DNA of 64,000 bases, from positions 62,001 to 126,000 of the forward strand of contig NZ_AWSA01000004.1 of the NCBI RefSeq assembly GCF_000576595.1, read 5' to 3'. Within the stretch, counting starts at the first letter, position 1. The number at the start of each line of letters is the position of its first letter. This DNA is from Intrasporangium oryzae NRRL B-24470. GTDB lineage: Bacteria > Actinomycetota > Actinomycetes > Actinomycetales > Dermatophilaceae. The position numbers were made by a program, and so were the translations under genes. The notes beneath the pieces were generated by a model. That model was not told the origin of the DNA. It was given only the letters and a program-made list of their open reading frames with translations, and did not search any database. Shown here piece by piece: positions 52,644 to 64,000 of the stretch.

Positions 52644-53852
52644 ATGGATCAGCAGACCCACGCTCCCGAGCCGACCGGCCCCTTCACCGTCCGTCCGATC
52701 CCGGCGGACCAGGCCCAGCAGGCGATGCTCTCGGTCGGGGGCAGCTTCCTCCAGACGCCCTCGTGGGCCGACACCAAGCCCGACTGGCGCCGTCAGTTCC
52801 TCGGCTGGTTCGACGCGTCGGGGCAGCTGGTCGGGGCCGGTCTCGTCCTCGCCCGCAACATCCCCAAGCTCAAGCACACCTTCGCCTACCTGCCGGAGGG
52901 GCCGGCCCTGCCCTGGGCTGCCGTCGCCGACGACCCGTCGGCATGGCTCGACCCGCTCGTCGAGTGGGCCCGTTCGGCCGGCGCCTTCGCCCTGCGGCTC
53001 GGCTTCCCGATCGTCTCGCGGACGTGGGAGCCCGACCCGGTCAAGAAGCAGATCGCCGACGGTGGCCTGCTCTCGTTCACGGAGCTCCCGCCCGCGGTCG
53101 ACAACCCGGTCGCCCGCCGGGTCGAGAGCTGGCTCGACGCCAACGAGTGGAAGCCGATCGGGTGGGGGACCACCTCGGCCGTCGGCCAGCCCCGCTACCT
53201 CTGCATCGTCGACCTCGCGGGGCGTGACGCCGAGTCCGTGCTCAAGGGCATGAACCAGCAGTGGCGCCGCAACATCAAGAAGGCCGAGAAGGCCGGCGTG
53301 CAGGTGCGCGCCGTCGGTGTCGAGGGGGTCGACACCTTCCACGAGCTCTACTGCGAGTCGGCGGCCAGGGACCACTTCTACCCGCGGCCCAAGTTCTACT
53401 TCGAGCGCATGATGAAGGCGTTCGCCGGCGACCACGACCGCCTCATGGGCACCTTCTACGAGGCCCACGTCGACGGCGACGTCCTCGCCTCTGCGCTCAT
53501 GATCCGCTTCGGCACCACGTTCTCGTACCTCTACGGCGGCACGACCACGCGCAACCGCGACGCCCGGGCCTCCAACGCCCTGCAGTGGCAGGCGATCAAG
53601 GACGCGATCGACGCCGGCTGCACGGCATACGACTTCCGCGGCTTCAACACCTCGCTGGGAGCGACGTCGCCACTGACCGGTCTGCTGCTCTACAAGCTCG
53701 GCGCGGGCTCCGACGTCGTCGAGATGGTGGGCGAGCGCGAGCTCGTCATCAGCCCGTTCTGGCACGCCGCGTTCGAGAAGGCGATGGACCTGCGCGTCGC
53801 GATGAACAAGCGCCGCAAGGGCTCGGCCCCCGAGGAGCAGGCGGACGTCTGA
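52644..53852 (+). CDS. FemAB-family peptidoglycan interpeptide-bridge transferase
   Basis: 402 residues from ATG 52644. Two GNAT-like domains with the helical insert: FLQTPSWADTKPDWRRQFLG, MNQQWRRNIKKAEKAGVQVR and FSYLYGGTTTRNRDARASNA. FemX/FemAB enzymes transfer aminoacyl groups from tRNA to the lipid-linked stem peptide. A lone copy is usual in actinobacteria with Ser, Gly or Ala cross-bridges. The product would act at the inner side of the membrane. Confidence 0.88.
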   Translation: MDQQTHAPEPTGPFTVRPIPADQAQQAMLSVGGSFLQTPSWADTKPDWRRQFLGWFDASGQLVGAGLVLARNIPKLKHTFAYLPEGPALPWAAVADDPSAWLDPLVEWARSAGAFALRLGFPIVSRTWEPDPVKKQIADGGLLSFTELPPAVDNPVARRVESWLDANEWKPIGWGTTSAVGQPRYLCIVDLAGRDAESVLKGMNQQWRRNIKKAEKAGVQVRAVGVEGVDTFHELYCESAARDHFYPRPKFYFERMMKAFAGDHDRLMGTFYEAHVDGDVLASALMIRFGTTFSYLYGGTTTRNRDARASNALQWQAIKDAIDAGCTAYDFRGFNTSLGATSPLTGLLLYKLGAGSDVVEMVGERELVISPFWHAAFEKAMDLRVAMNKRRKGSAPEEQADV

Positions 53853-53860
53853 CCCGCGTG

Positions 53861-54712
53861 TTACGGGCGCGCGGGCTCGGGGGTGCAGTCGACGGTGTGA
53901 ACGTCCCGCGCGGTGGCGACCTGGGTCGAGCCGGCGTAGACCCGGCACTGGATGGTCGCCTGCTCGACATCACCCACCGCGGTCACCCGGAAGGGGACCG
54001 TCCCGTCCGGGACCGCCACTCGGGCCGCGAAGGGCAGCGAGACCACCGCGTCGAAGCCACCGCCCTCATTCGCGATCGTGACGCGGGCCGAGGACCCGTT
54101 GGTGCTGACGATCTCGACGAGCACGGAGCTCGACCCTTCCGGCATCGTCCCGACGGGGCCGCGCTGGCGCGTCTCGACGAGCCCCTCGGCCTCGCCTGCG
54201 GACAGCGGAGCCACCTGCAGCGCGGCTGGGGCCACCCCGACCGCGGGGTCCCTCCCTGATCCGGCGCCGGCACCGAGGTCCTGGCAGTCGCCGAAGCAGA
54301 CGCCACTCGACGTGCCGCCGCTGCTGGACTCGGCGCTGCCACCCGGCCTGACCACGAGAGCCACCAGCGCCAGGGCGAGCAGGGCCGCGCCGACACGGCC
54401 CTTGCGCCGCCGCTGCATCGGGCGGCGCCCGCCCGGCGTCCCTGGCGCCTCGCCGACGCGCCAGCCCCACTGCACACCGGGGGCCATCGAGATCCTCGCG
54501 CTCACCGGCTGTCCGTCGCGTCCGGTGCCGACCACGTGGATCGCGAGGTCGCGGTTCGGGTCGTCGGGAGCGGCTCCGGCCGTCCGCGTCGACCACGGGT
54601 CGTCGGAGGACTGAGGGCCGGCGACCGCGTCGTCGGGGAAGGCCACATGCCTGTCTCGGGTCGGGTCGGGCACGCTCGGCTGCCCGCCGTCCAGCCACCG
54701 GAGCTCCGACAC
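53861..54712 (-). CDS. Membrane protein with acidic N-terminus and external beta domain
   Basis: 283 residues from GTG 54712 (AAGGGGGA). Proline-rich cytoplasmic part with RRRKGRVG, one transmembrane helix (AALLALALVALVV), then an external region (GVCFGDCQDLG cysteines, then STNGSSARVTIANEGG) resembling immunoglobulin-like or CARDB-type domains. No family recognised. Its first 40 residues (LRWLDGGQPSVPDP) resemble regulated-substrate tails but this is weak. Confidence 0.6.
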   Translation of the reverse strand: MSELRWLDGGQPSVPDPTRDRHVAFPDDAVAGPQSSDDPWSTRTAGAAPDDPNRDLAIHVVGTGRDGQPVSARISMAPGVQWGWRVGEAPGTPGGRRPMQRRRKGRVGAALLALALVALVVRPGGSAESSSGGTSSGVCFGDCQDLGAGAGSGRDPAVGVAPAALQVAPLSAGEAEGLVETRQRGPVGTMPEGSSSVLVEIVSTNGSSARVTIANEGGGFDAVVSLPFAARVAVPDGTVPFRVTAVGDVEQATIQCRVYAGSTQVATARDVHTVDCTPEPARP

Positions 54713-54867
54713 GCATCCCCCTTCGTCGCGGTGCTGCGCCCACTGTAGGGCCGGCGCACTGCGGCGCGGGCGCGTCGTGCGCTTCGAGTCCGGGGACGCC
54801 TCGGATGGTTCCGTCCCGCCCGATATCGGTTCGGCCACGGCGGGGGTGCCCGCATATCCTGTCGCTC

Positions 54868-58827
<3,960 letters not shown>

Positions 58828-58971
58828 CCCGCAGCGGGCCGTTGGCCGCGCTCGACGGCGCCACCCGCGCCCGACGGCGCCGCCTCGGCCCTCCAGACAC
58901 GTCCGCTCCGGGAATCACGGCCCCGGCCGGCGCGTTGGACAACTAGACCGCGCATCCAGAAAGGCACCCCA

Positions 58972-59934
58972 GTGCAGGAACCGACCGAGCTCTTCCAGTT
59001 CGAGAACGACGCGTCCCCGGCGACGCTGCAGGACATGCACGCCTCCGTCCTCGTCGTCGCCCTCGGCGGTTTCATCGACGCCGGCCACACGCAGCGCCTC
59101 CTCGCCGACCACATCCTCGACACGCACGAGTCGCGCGTCGTCGCGTCCTTCGACGTCGACCAGCTGCTCGACTACCGCGGCCGCCGCCCGATGATGGTCT
59201 TCGACCGTGACCACTGGAGCAGCTACGACGACCCGAGCCTGCTCCTCCACCGGGTCATCGACCGGGAAGGCGTGCCGTTCCTGCTTCTCGTCGGCCCCGA
59301 GCCCGACTACCAGTGGGCGCGCATGGTCGAAGCGACGACAACGCTCATCAAGACCTTCGGCGTGAACCTCACGGTCAGCGTCCACGGGATCCCGATGGCC
59401 GTGCCGCACACCCGTCCCCTCGGCGTCACCGCCCACGGCACCAACCCGCGCCTCGTCACCGGCAACGACCCCGCCTTCGGCACGGTTCAGGTGCCGGCGA
59501 GCTTCTCCTCGCTGCTCGAGTACCGGCTCGGGGAGGCCGGGCACGACGCGATCGGCTTCGCGATCCACGTGCCCCACTACCTCGGCCAGACCGAGTTCGC
59601 CGACGCCGCCGTCATCGGGCTCGAGCGGCTGCGGACGGCCACGGGTCTTGCCATCGACGTGACGGCGCTCGCGGCCACGGCGGGCCTCAACCGCGCCGAG
59701 ATCACGCGCCAGATGGAGGAGTCCGACGAGATCACGGCGGTCGTCCGCGCCCTAGAGCAGCAGTACGACACCTTCCTCGAGGGGCGTCAGCAGCGCAGCC
59801 TCCTCGCCACCGACCTGTCCGACCTGCCCACGGCCGACGAGATCGGAGCCGAGTTCGAGGCCTTCCTCAAGGACGTCGCCGACGACGGCTCGACGGACGA
59901 CACGGAGGGCAGGGACGCTCCCGGGGACCGCTAA
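58972..59934 (+). CDS. PAC2 family protein (proteasome assembly chaperone-like)
   Basis: 320 residues, GTG 58972 after AGAAAGG. PAC2 domain: SVLVVALGGFIDAGHTQRLL, DYRGRRPMMVFDRDHW, LLVGPEPDYQW and VHGIPMAVPHTRP. Actinobacterial members of the family are common; some act beside the proteasome and Pup genes, others alone. None of those are in view. Ends at a strong hairpin shared with the convergent PolA-like gene. Confidence 0.88.
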   Translation: MQEPTELFQFENDASPATLQDMHASVLVVALGGFIDAGHTQRLLADHILDTHESRVVASFDVDQLLDYRGRRPMMVFDRDHWSSYDDPSLLLHRVIDREGVPFLLLVGPEPDYQWARMVEATTTLIKTFGVNLTVSVHGIPMAVPHTRPLGVTAHGTNPRLVTGNDPAFGTVQVPASFSSLLEYRLGEAGHDAIGFAIHVPHYLGQTEFADAAVIGLERLRTATGLAIDVTALAATAGLNRAEITRQMEESDEITAVVRALEQQYDTFLEGRQQRSLLATDLSDLPTADEIGAEFEAFLKDVADDGSTDDTEGRDAPGDR

Positions 59935-59966
59935 ACCCCAGGCCCTGCCCGCCACCGCTCGCGGCC

Positions 59967-60023
59967 CGGTCCCCACCCTCCCGGGGGCCGGGCCGTCTCG
60001 TGTCCCCGGGAGGGTGGGGACCG
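59967..60023. terminator. Long hairpin between convergent PAC2 and PolA-like genes
   Basis: Perfect 20-bp arms: CGGTCCCCACCCTCCCGGGG and its complement, 17-base loop. In the 240-bp gap; no other element seen there. Confidence 0.88.
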
Positions 60024-60174
60024 TGCCGGTCTGCCGCTCCACGGACATCGCGACACACCGACCAGCCGGCAACCGCGACGGGTGCATCCGTCGACGTCGG
60101 CCGCTTCTCGGTGTGTCCGCCCGGCCGCCCGGCCGCCCGGTCGCCCGTCGGTCCGGATGCCGGTCCGACGGGGC

Positions 60175-62097
60175 TCAGCCCTTGGCCTCGCTCCAGCGCC
60201 GCACCACCGACGTGTCGGCGACGAAGCGGACCCGGTCGGTGCCGGCCCACGTCCGGGCCGCCGTGGTGAGGGCGTCTCCCACGGCCACGGCGGCGCGCTC
60301 GGCCTGCTCTTCCCGGACGTGGACCAGCAGCTCGTCGTGGAGGCAGAGCACGATCTGGCCACCGAGCGGGGCGACAGCATGGCGGACCGTCGCCGCCCAC
60401 GCCTTGAACAGCTCGGCCGCCGAGCCCTGGATGATCGCGTTGCGGGCGTAGCGCCCCCGTGCTCCGTCCGCCGCGGCCGACGTCGGGCCACCGGCGCCCT
60501 CGGCGCGTGCCTGGTCGATGGGGCCGACCGGGCCGACCGGGCCGACCGGGCCGACCGGGCCGGCGGGGCCCGCGGTCGGTGGGGCCTCTCCGTCGGGTGC
60601 TGTCGGCGCGGCGCCGAAGCGGATGAGCCGTCCGCCGTAGGTGCGGAGCGGACGGCGGCCCACTCCGTCGGCATAGGCGCGGTCGAGCAGGCCCATCGCG
60701 ACGGGGTAGGCCCGCTCGAGGTCCTTCAGCGCCTCGCCGGCGGCTCCCGAGCGCTGTCCGTACATGGCGGCGAGCACCGCGACCTTGGCCCGAGCCCGGT
60801 CGGCCCCGAGCTTGGCCGCGACGGGCGCGTAGAGGTCGTCGCTCCGGGTCGCCTCGGCGAAGGCCCGGTCGCCACTCACCACGGCGAGGACCCGGGGCTC
60901 GATCTGGCCGAGGTCGGCCCGGACGAACACGTGCCCGGGGGCCGCGCAGATCGCCGGGCGGAGCGGCGCGGGCAGGTTGTGCAGGCCGTTCTGGGCGGTC
61001 ATCCGTCCGGCCGCGCCGTCGCACGCGGTCCAGGCTCCGCGGAGCCGGTCGTCGGGGCCGACGTTGTCGTCGAGCCAGCGATACCCGTAGGTCGTCGCGA
61101 TCCGCTCGTCCTTGCGCCACGTGAGCAGCGCGTCGACGAGGGGGTGGGTGTGCCGATAGGGCTCGAGGACGAAGGCCCTCGTGTTGGGTACGTCGACCCC
61201 GACCGAGGCGAGCAGCTCCCTCACCTGTGCCGGGTTGCGCAGGTCGGTGCGCTCCCTCCCTGGCGCGAATCGCAGGACGGCCCGGTCGCGCTCGGCCCGG
61301 ATCCGGGCGGCATCGGCGTCGTCCTGCGGCCGGGGACCGGCCGAAGCCCCGATGAGGTCCTCGGCGGTGAGCCGGTCGACGGGCAGCCCGTCCCGCTCGA
61401 GCTCGAGGCAGAGGACGGCCGCAGCGGACTCGGACCACACGGTCCGGGTTCTTCGGGCCACCAGGGCGGAGGTCATGGCCTCGGGACCACGCCCCGGACC
61501 ACGCCCCGGACCGGGCTCCGGGAGCGCGTCTGCAGCAGCGTCGGGCGAGGGGTCCCGGCGTCCCGGCTCGGCCGGGAGGACGGCGAGAGCTCGTGCCTGG
61601 GCCTCGCGGCACTCGAGGGCGAGCTCTGCGAGGCGGCGCAGGCGGGTGGTCCCCGTCGCCCACGACGTCAGGGCGTCGGGGCGCAGATGTCCGTCGGGTC
61701 GTACGGCGTCGTCGTCGGCCAGGGACGCGAGATCGAAGAGGTCGCCGTCGAAGCCGCTCAGGCGTGGCGGGGCGGGCCGGGGGACATCATGCTCGGGCAG
61801 GCCGCGGCAGGCCGCCCACACGTGCCCGGGCGTGGCCGACCAGCCGCCGTGGACGAGCCGGTGAGCCTCGGCGAGGTCCCAGGTCCGCGGGACGTCGACA
61901 CCTGCGGCCACGACGTTGCGCAGCGTGGGGTCGGCCGACCAGACGACCCAGCGTGGAGCGAGTCGCGCCGTCACCTCGGCCACTCGGCGCGGCACCTCGC
62001 CGCTCGCCCACGCCTCGTCGAGCCCCGCACCCAGGGCGTGGGCCCCGTCCTGCCCAACGACGAGGGCGACGTGCGGGATCGCTCGACCTTCAGGCAA
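60175..62097 (-). CDS. Bifunctional 3'-5' exonuclease/DNA polymerase (PolA-like)
   Basis: About 640 residues from TTG 62097 (start uncertain, overlapping the aminotransferase stop). C-terminal family A polymerase: motif A RADLGQIEPRVLA, motif B RAKVAVLAAMYG, ARNAIIQGSAAELFK and motif C LCLHDELLV. Motif A reads DLGQIEP rather than the usual DYSQIELR. An insert of about 45 residues rich in GPVGPVGPVGP and Ala/Gly sits between motif B and the NxxxQGxAA block, where PolA has a short loop. The N-terminal half is a degenerate 3'-5' exonuclease region. Confidence 0.85.
   Translation of the reverse strand: MPEGRAIPHVALVVGQDGAHALGAGLDEAWASGEVPRRVAEVTARLAPRWVVWSADPTLRNVVAAGVDVPRTWDLAEAHRLVHGGWSATPGHVWAACRGLPEHDVPRPAPPRLSGFDGDLFDLASLADDDAVRPDGHLRPDALTSWATGTTRLRRLAELALECREAQARALAVLPAEPGRRDPSPDAAADALPEPGPGRGPGRGPEAMTSALVARRTRTVWSESAAAVLCLELERDGLPVDRLTAEDLIGASAGPRPQDDADAARIRAERDRAVLRFAPGRERTDLRNPAQVRELLASVGVDVPNTRAFVLEPYRHTHPLVDALLTWRKDERIATTYGYRWLDDNVGPDDRLRGAWTACDGAAGRMTAQNGLHNLPAPLRPAICAAPGHVFVRADLGQIEPRVLAVVSGDRAFAEATRSDDLYAPVAAKLGADRARAKVAVLAAMYGQRSGAAGEALKDLERAYPVAMGLLDRAYADGVGRRPLRTYGGRLIRFGAAPTAPDGEAPPTAGPAGPVGPVGPVGPVGPIDQARAEGAGGPTSAAADGARGRYARNAIIQGSAAELFKAWAATVRHAVAPLGGQIVLCLHDELLVHVREEQAERAAVAVGDALTTAARTWAGTDRVRFVADTSVVRRWSEAKG
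60521..60570. repeat. 9-bp tandem repeat inside the PolA-like gene
   Basis: Units GGGCCGACC at 60521, 60530, 60539 and 60548, followed by a variant GGGCCGGCG. Encodes a Gly-Pro-Val collagen-like tract in frame. Confidence 0.85.
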
Positions 62098-63238
62098 GGC
62101 AGCCGGCCATCCGCCCGACGGCCTCCCGGAGGATGTCGGGCGACGTCGCGAAGTTGATGCGGACGAAACCGGCGCCACCCGCCCCGAAGGTCGGGCCCTG
62201 CGACAGCGCCACTCGGCCGCGGGCGAGGAAGGCCGCCGCCGGGTCGTCGCCGAGCCCCAGCTCCCGGCAGTCGAGCCAGGCGAGATAGGTCGCCTCGGGG
62301 ACGAGAAGGCGCGCCCCGGGGAGGGCTTCGGAGACGAGCCGGGTGAGCAGGCGGCGGTTGTCGTCGAGCTCGCCGACGAGCCGGTGGAGCCAGTCGCGGC
62401 CATGCTCCCAGGCGGCCGTCTGCGCGACGGCGCCGAGATGGCTCGCGCCGTAGGTGACGAACGGGTGCAGCCGCCGCACCTCGTCGACGGCGCGCGCGCC
62501 GGGCACGATGACAGCCGCCTTGAGCCCCGCGAGGTTGAAGGCCTTGGAGGCGGAGGTCACGGTGATGCCGGCCTCGCTGCCGGCGACGCTGAGGTAGGGC
62601 GTGAACGGGGTGTCGGCATAGACGAGACCGGCGTGGATCTCGTCCGAGATGACACGCACGTCGTGCTCGTCGGCGAGCCGCGCGAGCGCCTCGAGCTCTG
62701 CAGGAGTGTGAGTCGTGCCGGTCGGGTTGTGCGGGTTGGCGAGGAGGTATGCCGCCCTCCTGCCGTTCGCGGTCGCCTCGCGGAAGGCGCGGGCGAGGGA
62801 GACGGGGTCGAGGCGACCGTCGGTGGTGAGCGGCGCCTCGACAGGGCGTCGGCCGGCGGCTCCGATGACGTCGTAGAAGGCGTTGTAGACCGGCGGGCTC
62901 ACGACGACCGGGCCGCCGGGGTCGGTCAGGAGCCCGAGCAGGTGGGAGATGCCGCCGAGGACATCGCTCACCCGCGTCGTCGTGGCCGGGTCGATCTCCC
63001 AGCCCCACTCGGCCGCGGCGAACGAAGCCAGCCCGGCGGCATACGGTCCGGTCCACGCGTAGCCGGTGTCGCCGCGCTCGACAGCGTCGCGGACCGCCTC
63101 GACGACGGCGGGGCACGGTCGCGCGTCCATCTCCGCGATCCACAGGGGGAGCACGTCGGGCCCATGGGCTCGCCACTTGACGCTCGTCCGGTCGCGGCGG
63201 AGGTCGGCGAGGGACACGTCGAGGATCCGCGAGGTCAT
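62090..63238 (-). CDS. PatB/MalY-type class I/II aminotransferase (cystathionine beta-lyase-like)
   Basis: 382 residues. PLP fold type I: ANPHNPTGTTHT, SDEIHAGLVY and SASKAFNLAGLKAAV with the Schiff-base Lys. PatB/MalY enzymes cleave cystathionine or aminotransfer. ATG 63238. Its stop overlaps the start of the PolA-like gene, suggesting a shared transcript. No metC, metE or malT genes are near. Confidence 0.9.
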   Translation of the reverse strand: MTSRILDVSLADLRRDRTSVKWRAHGPDVLPLWIAEMDARPCPAVVEAVRDAVERGDTGYAWTGPYAAGLASFAAAEWGWEIDPATTTRVSDVLGGISHLLGLLTDPGGPVVVSPPVYNAFYDVIGAAGRRPVEAPLTTDGRLDPVSLARAFREATANGRRAAYLLANPHNPTGTTHTPAELEALARLADEHDVRVISDEIHAGLVYADTPFTPYLSVAGSEAGITVTSASKAFNLAGLKAAVIVPGARAVDEVRRLHPFVTYGASHLGAVAQTAAWEHGRDWLHRLVGELDDNRRLLTRLVSEALPGARLLVPEATYLAWLDCRELGLGDDPAAAFLARGRVALSQGPTFGAGGAGFVRINFATSPDILREAVGRMAGCLA

Positions 63239-63395
63239 GGGCCGAGCCTATGAGAGGCGTCCGACGACGCGGGCACCCTGCCTCCCCTGGGTATGACATC
63301 AGGGCGCGTCCGCTGTCGTCGCCGATCCATCCGGTTTACGGTGACCAGTGCGGAGCGAACGAACCGCCAACGGCGCAGTCATCGGGAGGAAGCAC

Positions 63396-64000
63396 GTGGG
63401 CATCTTGGGGTGGGACAGCAACGAGGCGGTCAAGGCCTCCGACTCGACCGCGGAGCGGGTCCGGGACGTGAGCCGCGGACACGGCGCCCTCGAGCGCGCC
63501 CGGGCCGGCAGCGAAGGGGGACTCTCGGGCGCCGCGACGACGCTCATCGAGCGACTCCTCGACGTCGGCATCGACGGCAGGGGCCCGTTCGAGTCGGCGC
63601 ACGCGATCGCCGACAAGGCGCTCGCCGCCGCCGGCGGCGACGCGGACGAGGCCCTCCGCAGCATCCAGCGCACCCACCGGCGCATCGGCGCCGTGGGGGG
63701 CTTCGTGACGGGCATCGGGGGTTTCTTCACGATGGCGGTCTCCCTGCCCGCCAACGTCCTCGAGTTCTACCTCGTCGGCACGCGGATGACGGCGGCGACC
63801 GCTCGCCTGCGCGGCTACGACATCGACCAGCCGGAGATCCGCTCGGCGGTCCTGCTCACGCTCGTCGGGGCCGACAGCGAGGACATCCTCAAGAAGGCCG
63901 GTCTGCACGCCGCTGGCGGCAAGCTCGCCACGCTCGCCTTCGACCGGTTGCCCGCCCCGGCGCTCATGGTCCTCAACAAGGCCATCGGCTTCCGGCTCAT
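63396..64000 (+). CDS. EcsC family protein, N-terminal part
   Basis: The frame runs off the right window edge; about 201 residues visible from GTG 63396 with GGGAGGA upstream. Blocks THRRIGAVGGFVTGIGGFFT and LPANVLEFYLVGTRMTAATA are EcsC-like membrane-associated regions. EcsC is a companion of an ABC transporter in Bacillus but many actinobacterial members are solitary. Not truncated on the left. Confidence 0.8.
   Translation, partial: MGILGWDSNEAVKASDSTAERVRDVSRGHGALERARAGSEGGLSGAATTLIERLLDVGIDGRGPFESAHAIADKALAAAGGDADEALRSIQRTHRRIGAVGGFVTGIGGFFTMAVSLPANVLEFYLVGTRMTAATARLRGYDIDQPEIRSAVLLTLVGADSEDILKKAGLHAAGGKLATLAFDRLPAPALMVLNKAIGFRL

Overview
The window is a high-GC (about 70%) chromosomal segment of an actinobacterium. 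Abundant GTG starts, a B12-dependent class II ribonucleotide reductase, a FemAB-type peptidoglycan transferase, a very long HrpA helicase, a PAC2 protein, a WS/DGAT acyltransferase and an actinobacterial-type exonuclease/PolA protein fit Micrococcales, probably an Intrasporangiaceae-like soil or water organism. The family placement is inference. No rRNA, tRNA, CRISPR array, transposase or integrase was recognised.

Layout. 0-9.8 kb: end of nrdJ, then a nuclease cluster (a tandem HNH-type zinc protein, an HNH restriction enzyme with an apparent sulfur-binding domain, a SWIM-finger protein, a decayed NERD-helicase), a left-handed beta-helix protein and a membrane adenylate cyclase. 9.1-13.4 kb: NAD(P)-binding oxidoreductase, ion-channel-like membrane protein, DUF2231-hemerythrin fusion, aldo/keto reductase. 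13.5-19.8 kb: a leftward set of a membrane-anchored conserved hypothetical protein, a SIR2-like protein and a 1,247-residue STAND NTPase with a transmembrane helix and WD40 propeller; the last two overlap by 4 nt. This is the best candidate for a little-described immune system. 20-26 kb: ECF-type sigma/anti-sigma pair, E1 alpha/E1 beta plus a free-standing lipoyl domain, an FMN alpha-hydroxy-acid oxidase and an acetamidase/formamidase. 26-44 kb: metabolism, secreted enzymes (subtilase, PQQ-type propeller, M28 peptidase), transporter, stress protein, Tex, amidase and three small unknown genes. 44.3-48.3 kb: a McrB/McrC-like pair whose McrC lacks the usual catalytic lysine. 48-64 kb: DoxX and VOC proteins, an ADP-ribosylglycohydrolase-phosphatase fusion, FemAB, HrpA, PAC2, a PolA-like protein with a collagen-like insert, a PatB-type aminotransferase and the start of an EcsC-like gene.

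The most unusual signal is not a gene. The heptamer GTATGCC (complement GGCATAC) occurs about 44 times by my reading, against about 6 expected from base composition. It occurs equally on both strands: 24 copies in genes, where it fits Tyr-Ala, Ala-Tyr, Met-Pro or Ile-Pro codons, and 20 between genes. Several intergenic copies form near-identical 44-48 bp palindromes between convergent genes, with conserved ends and covarying stems, and one 16-bp unit is tandemly repeated at 23.76 kb. Solitary copies in genes plus inverted pairs at terminators is the pattern of DNA uptake sequences in Neisseria and Pasteurellaceae; a REP-like terminator family is the main alternative.

Working together: at least five putative nuclease or NTPase defence loci lie in one 64-kb stretch (HNH pair, NERD-helicase remnant, SIR2-STAND, McrBC-like), interspersed with housekeeping genes rather than forming one island.
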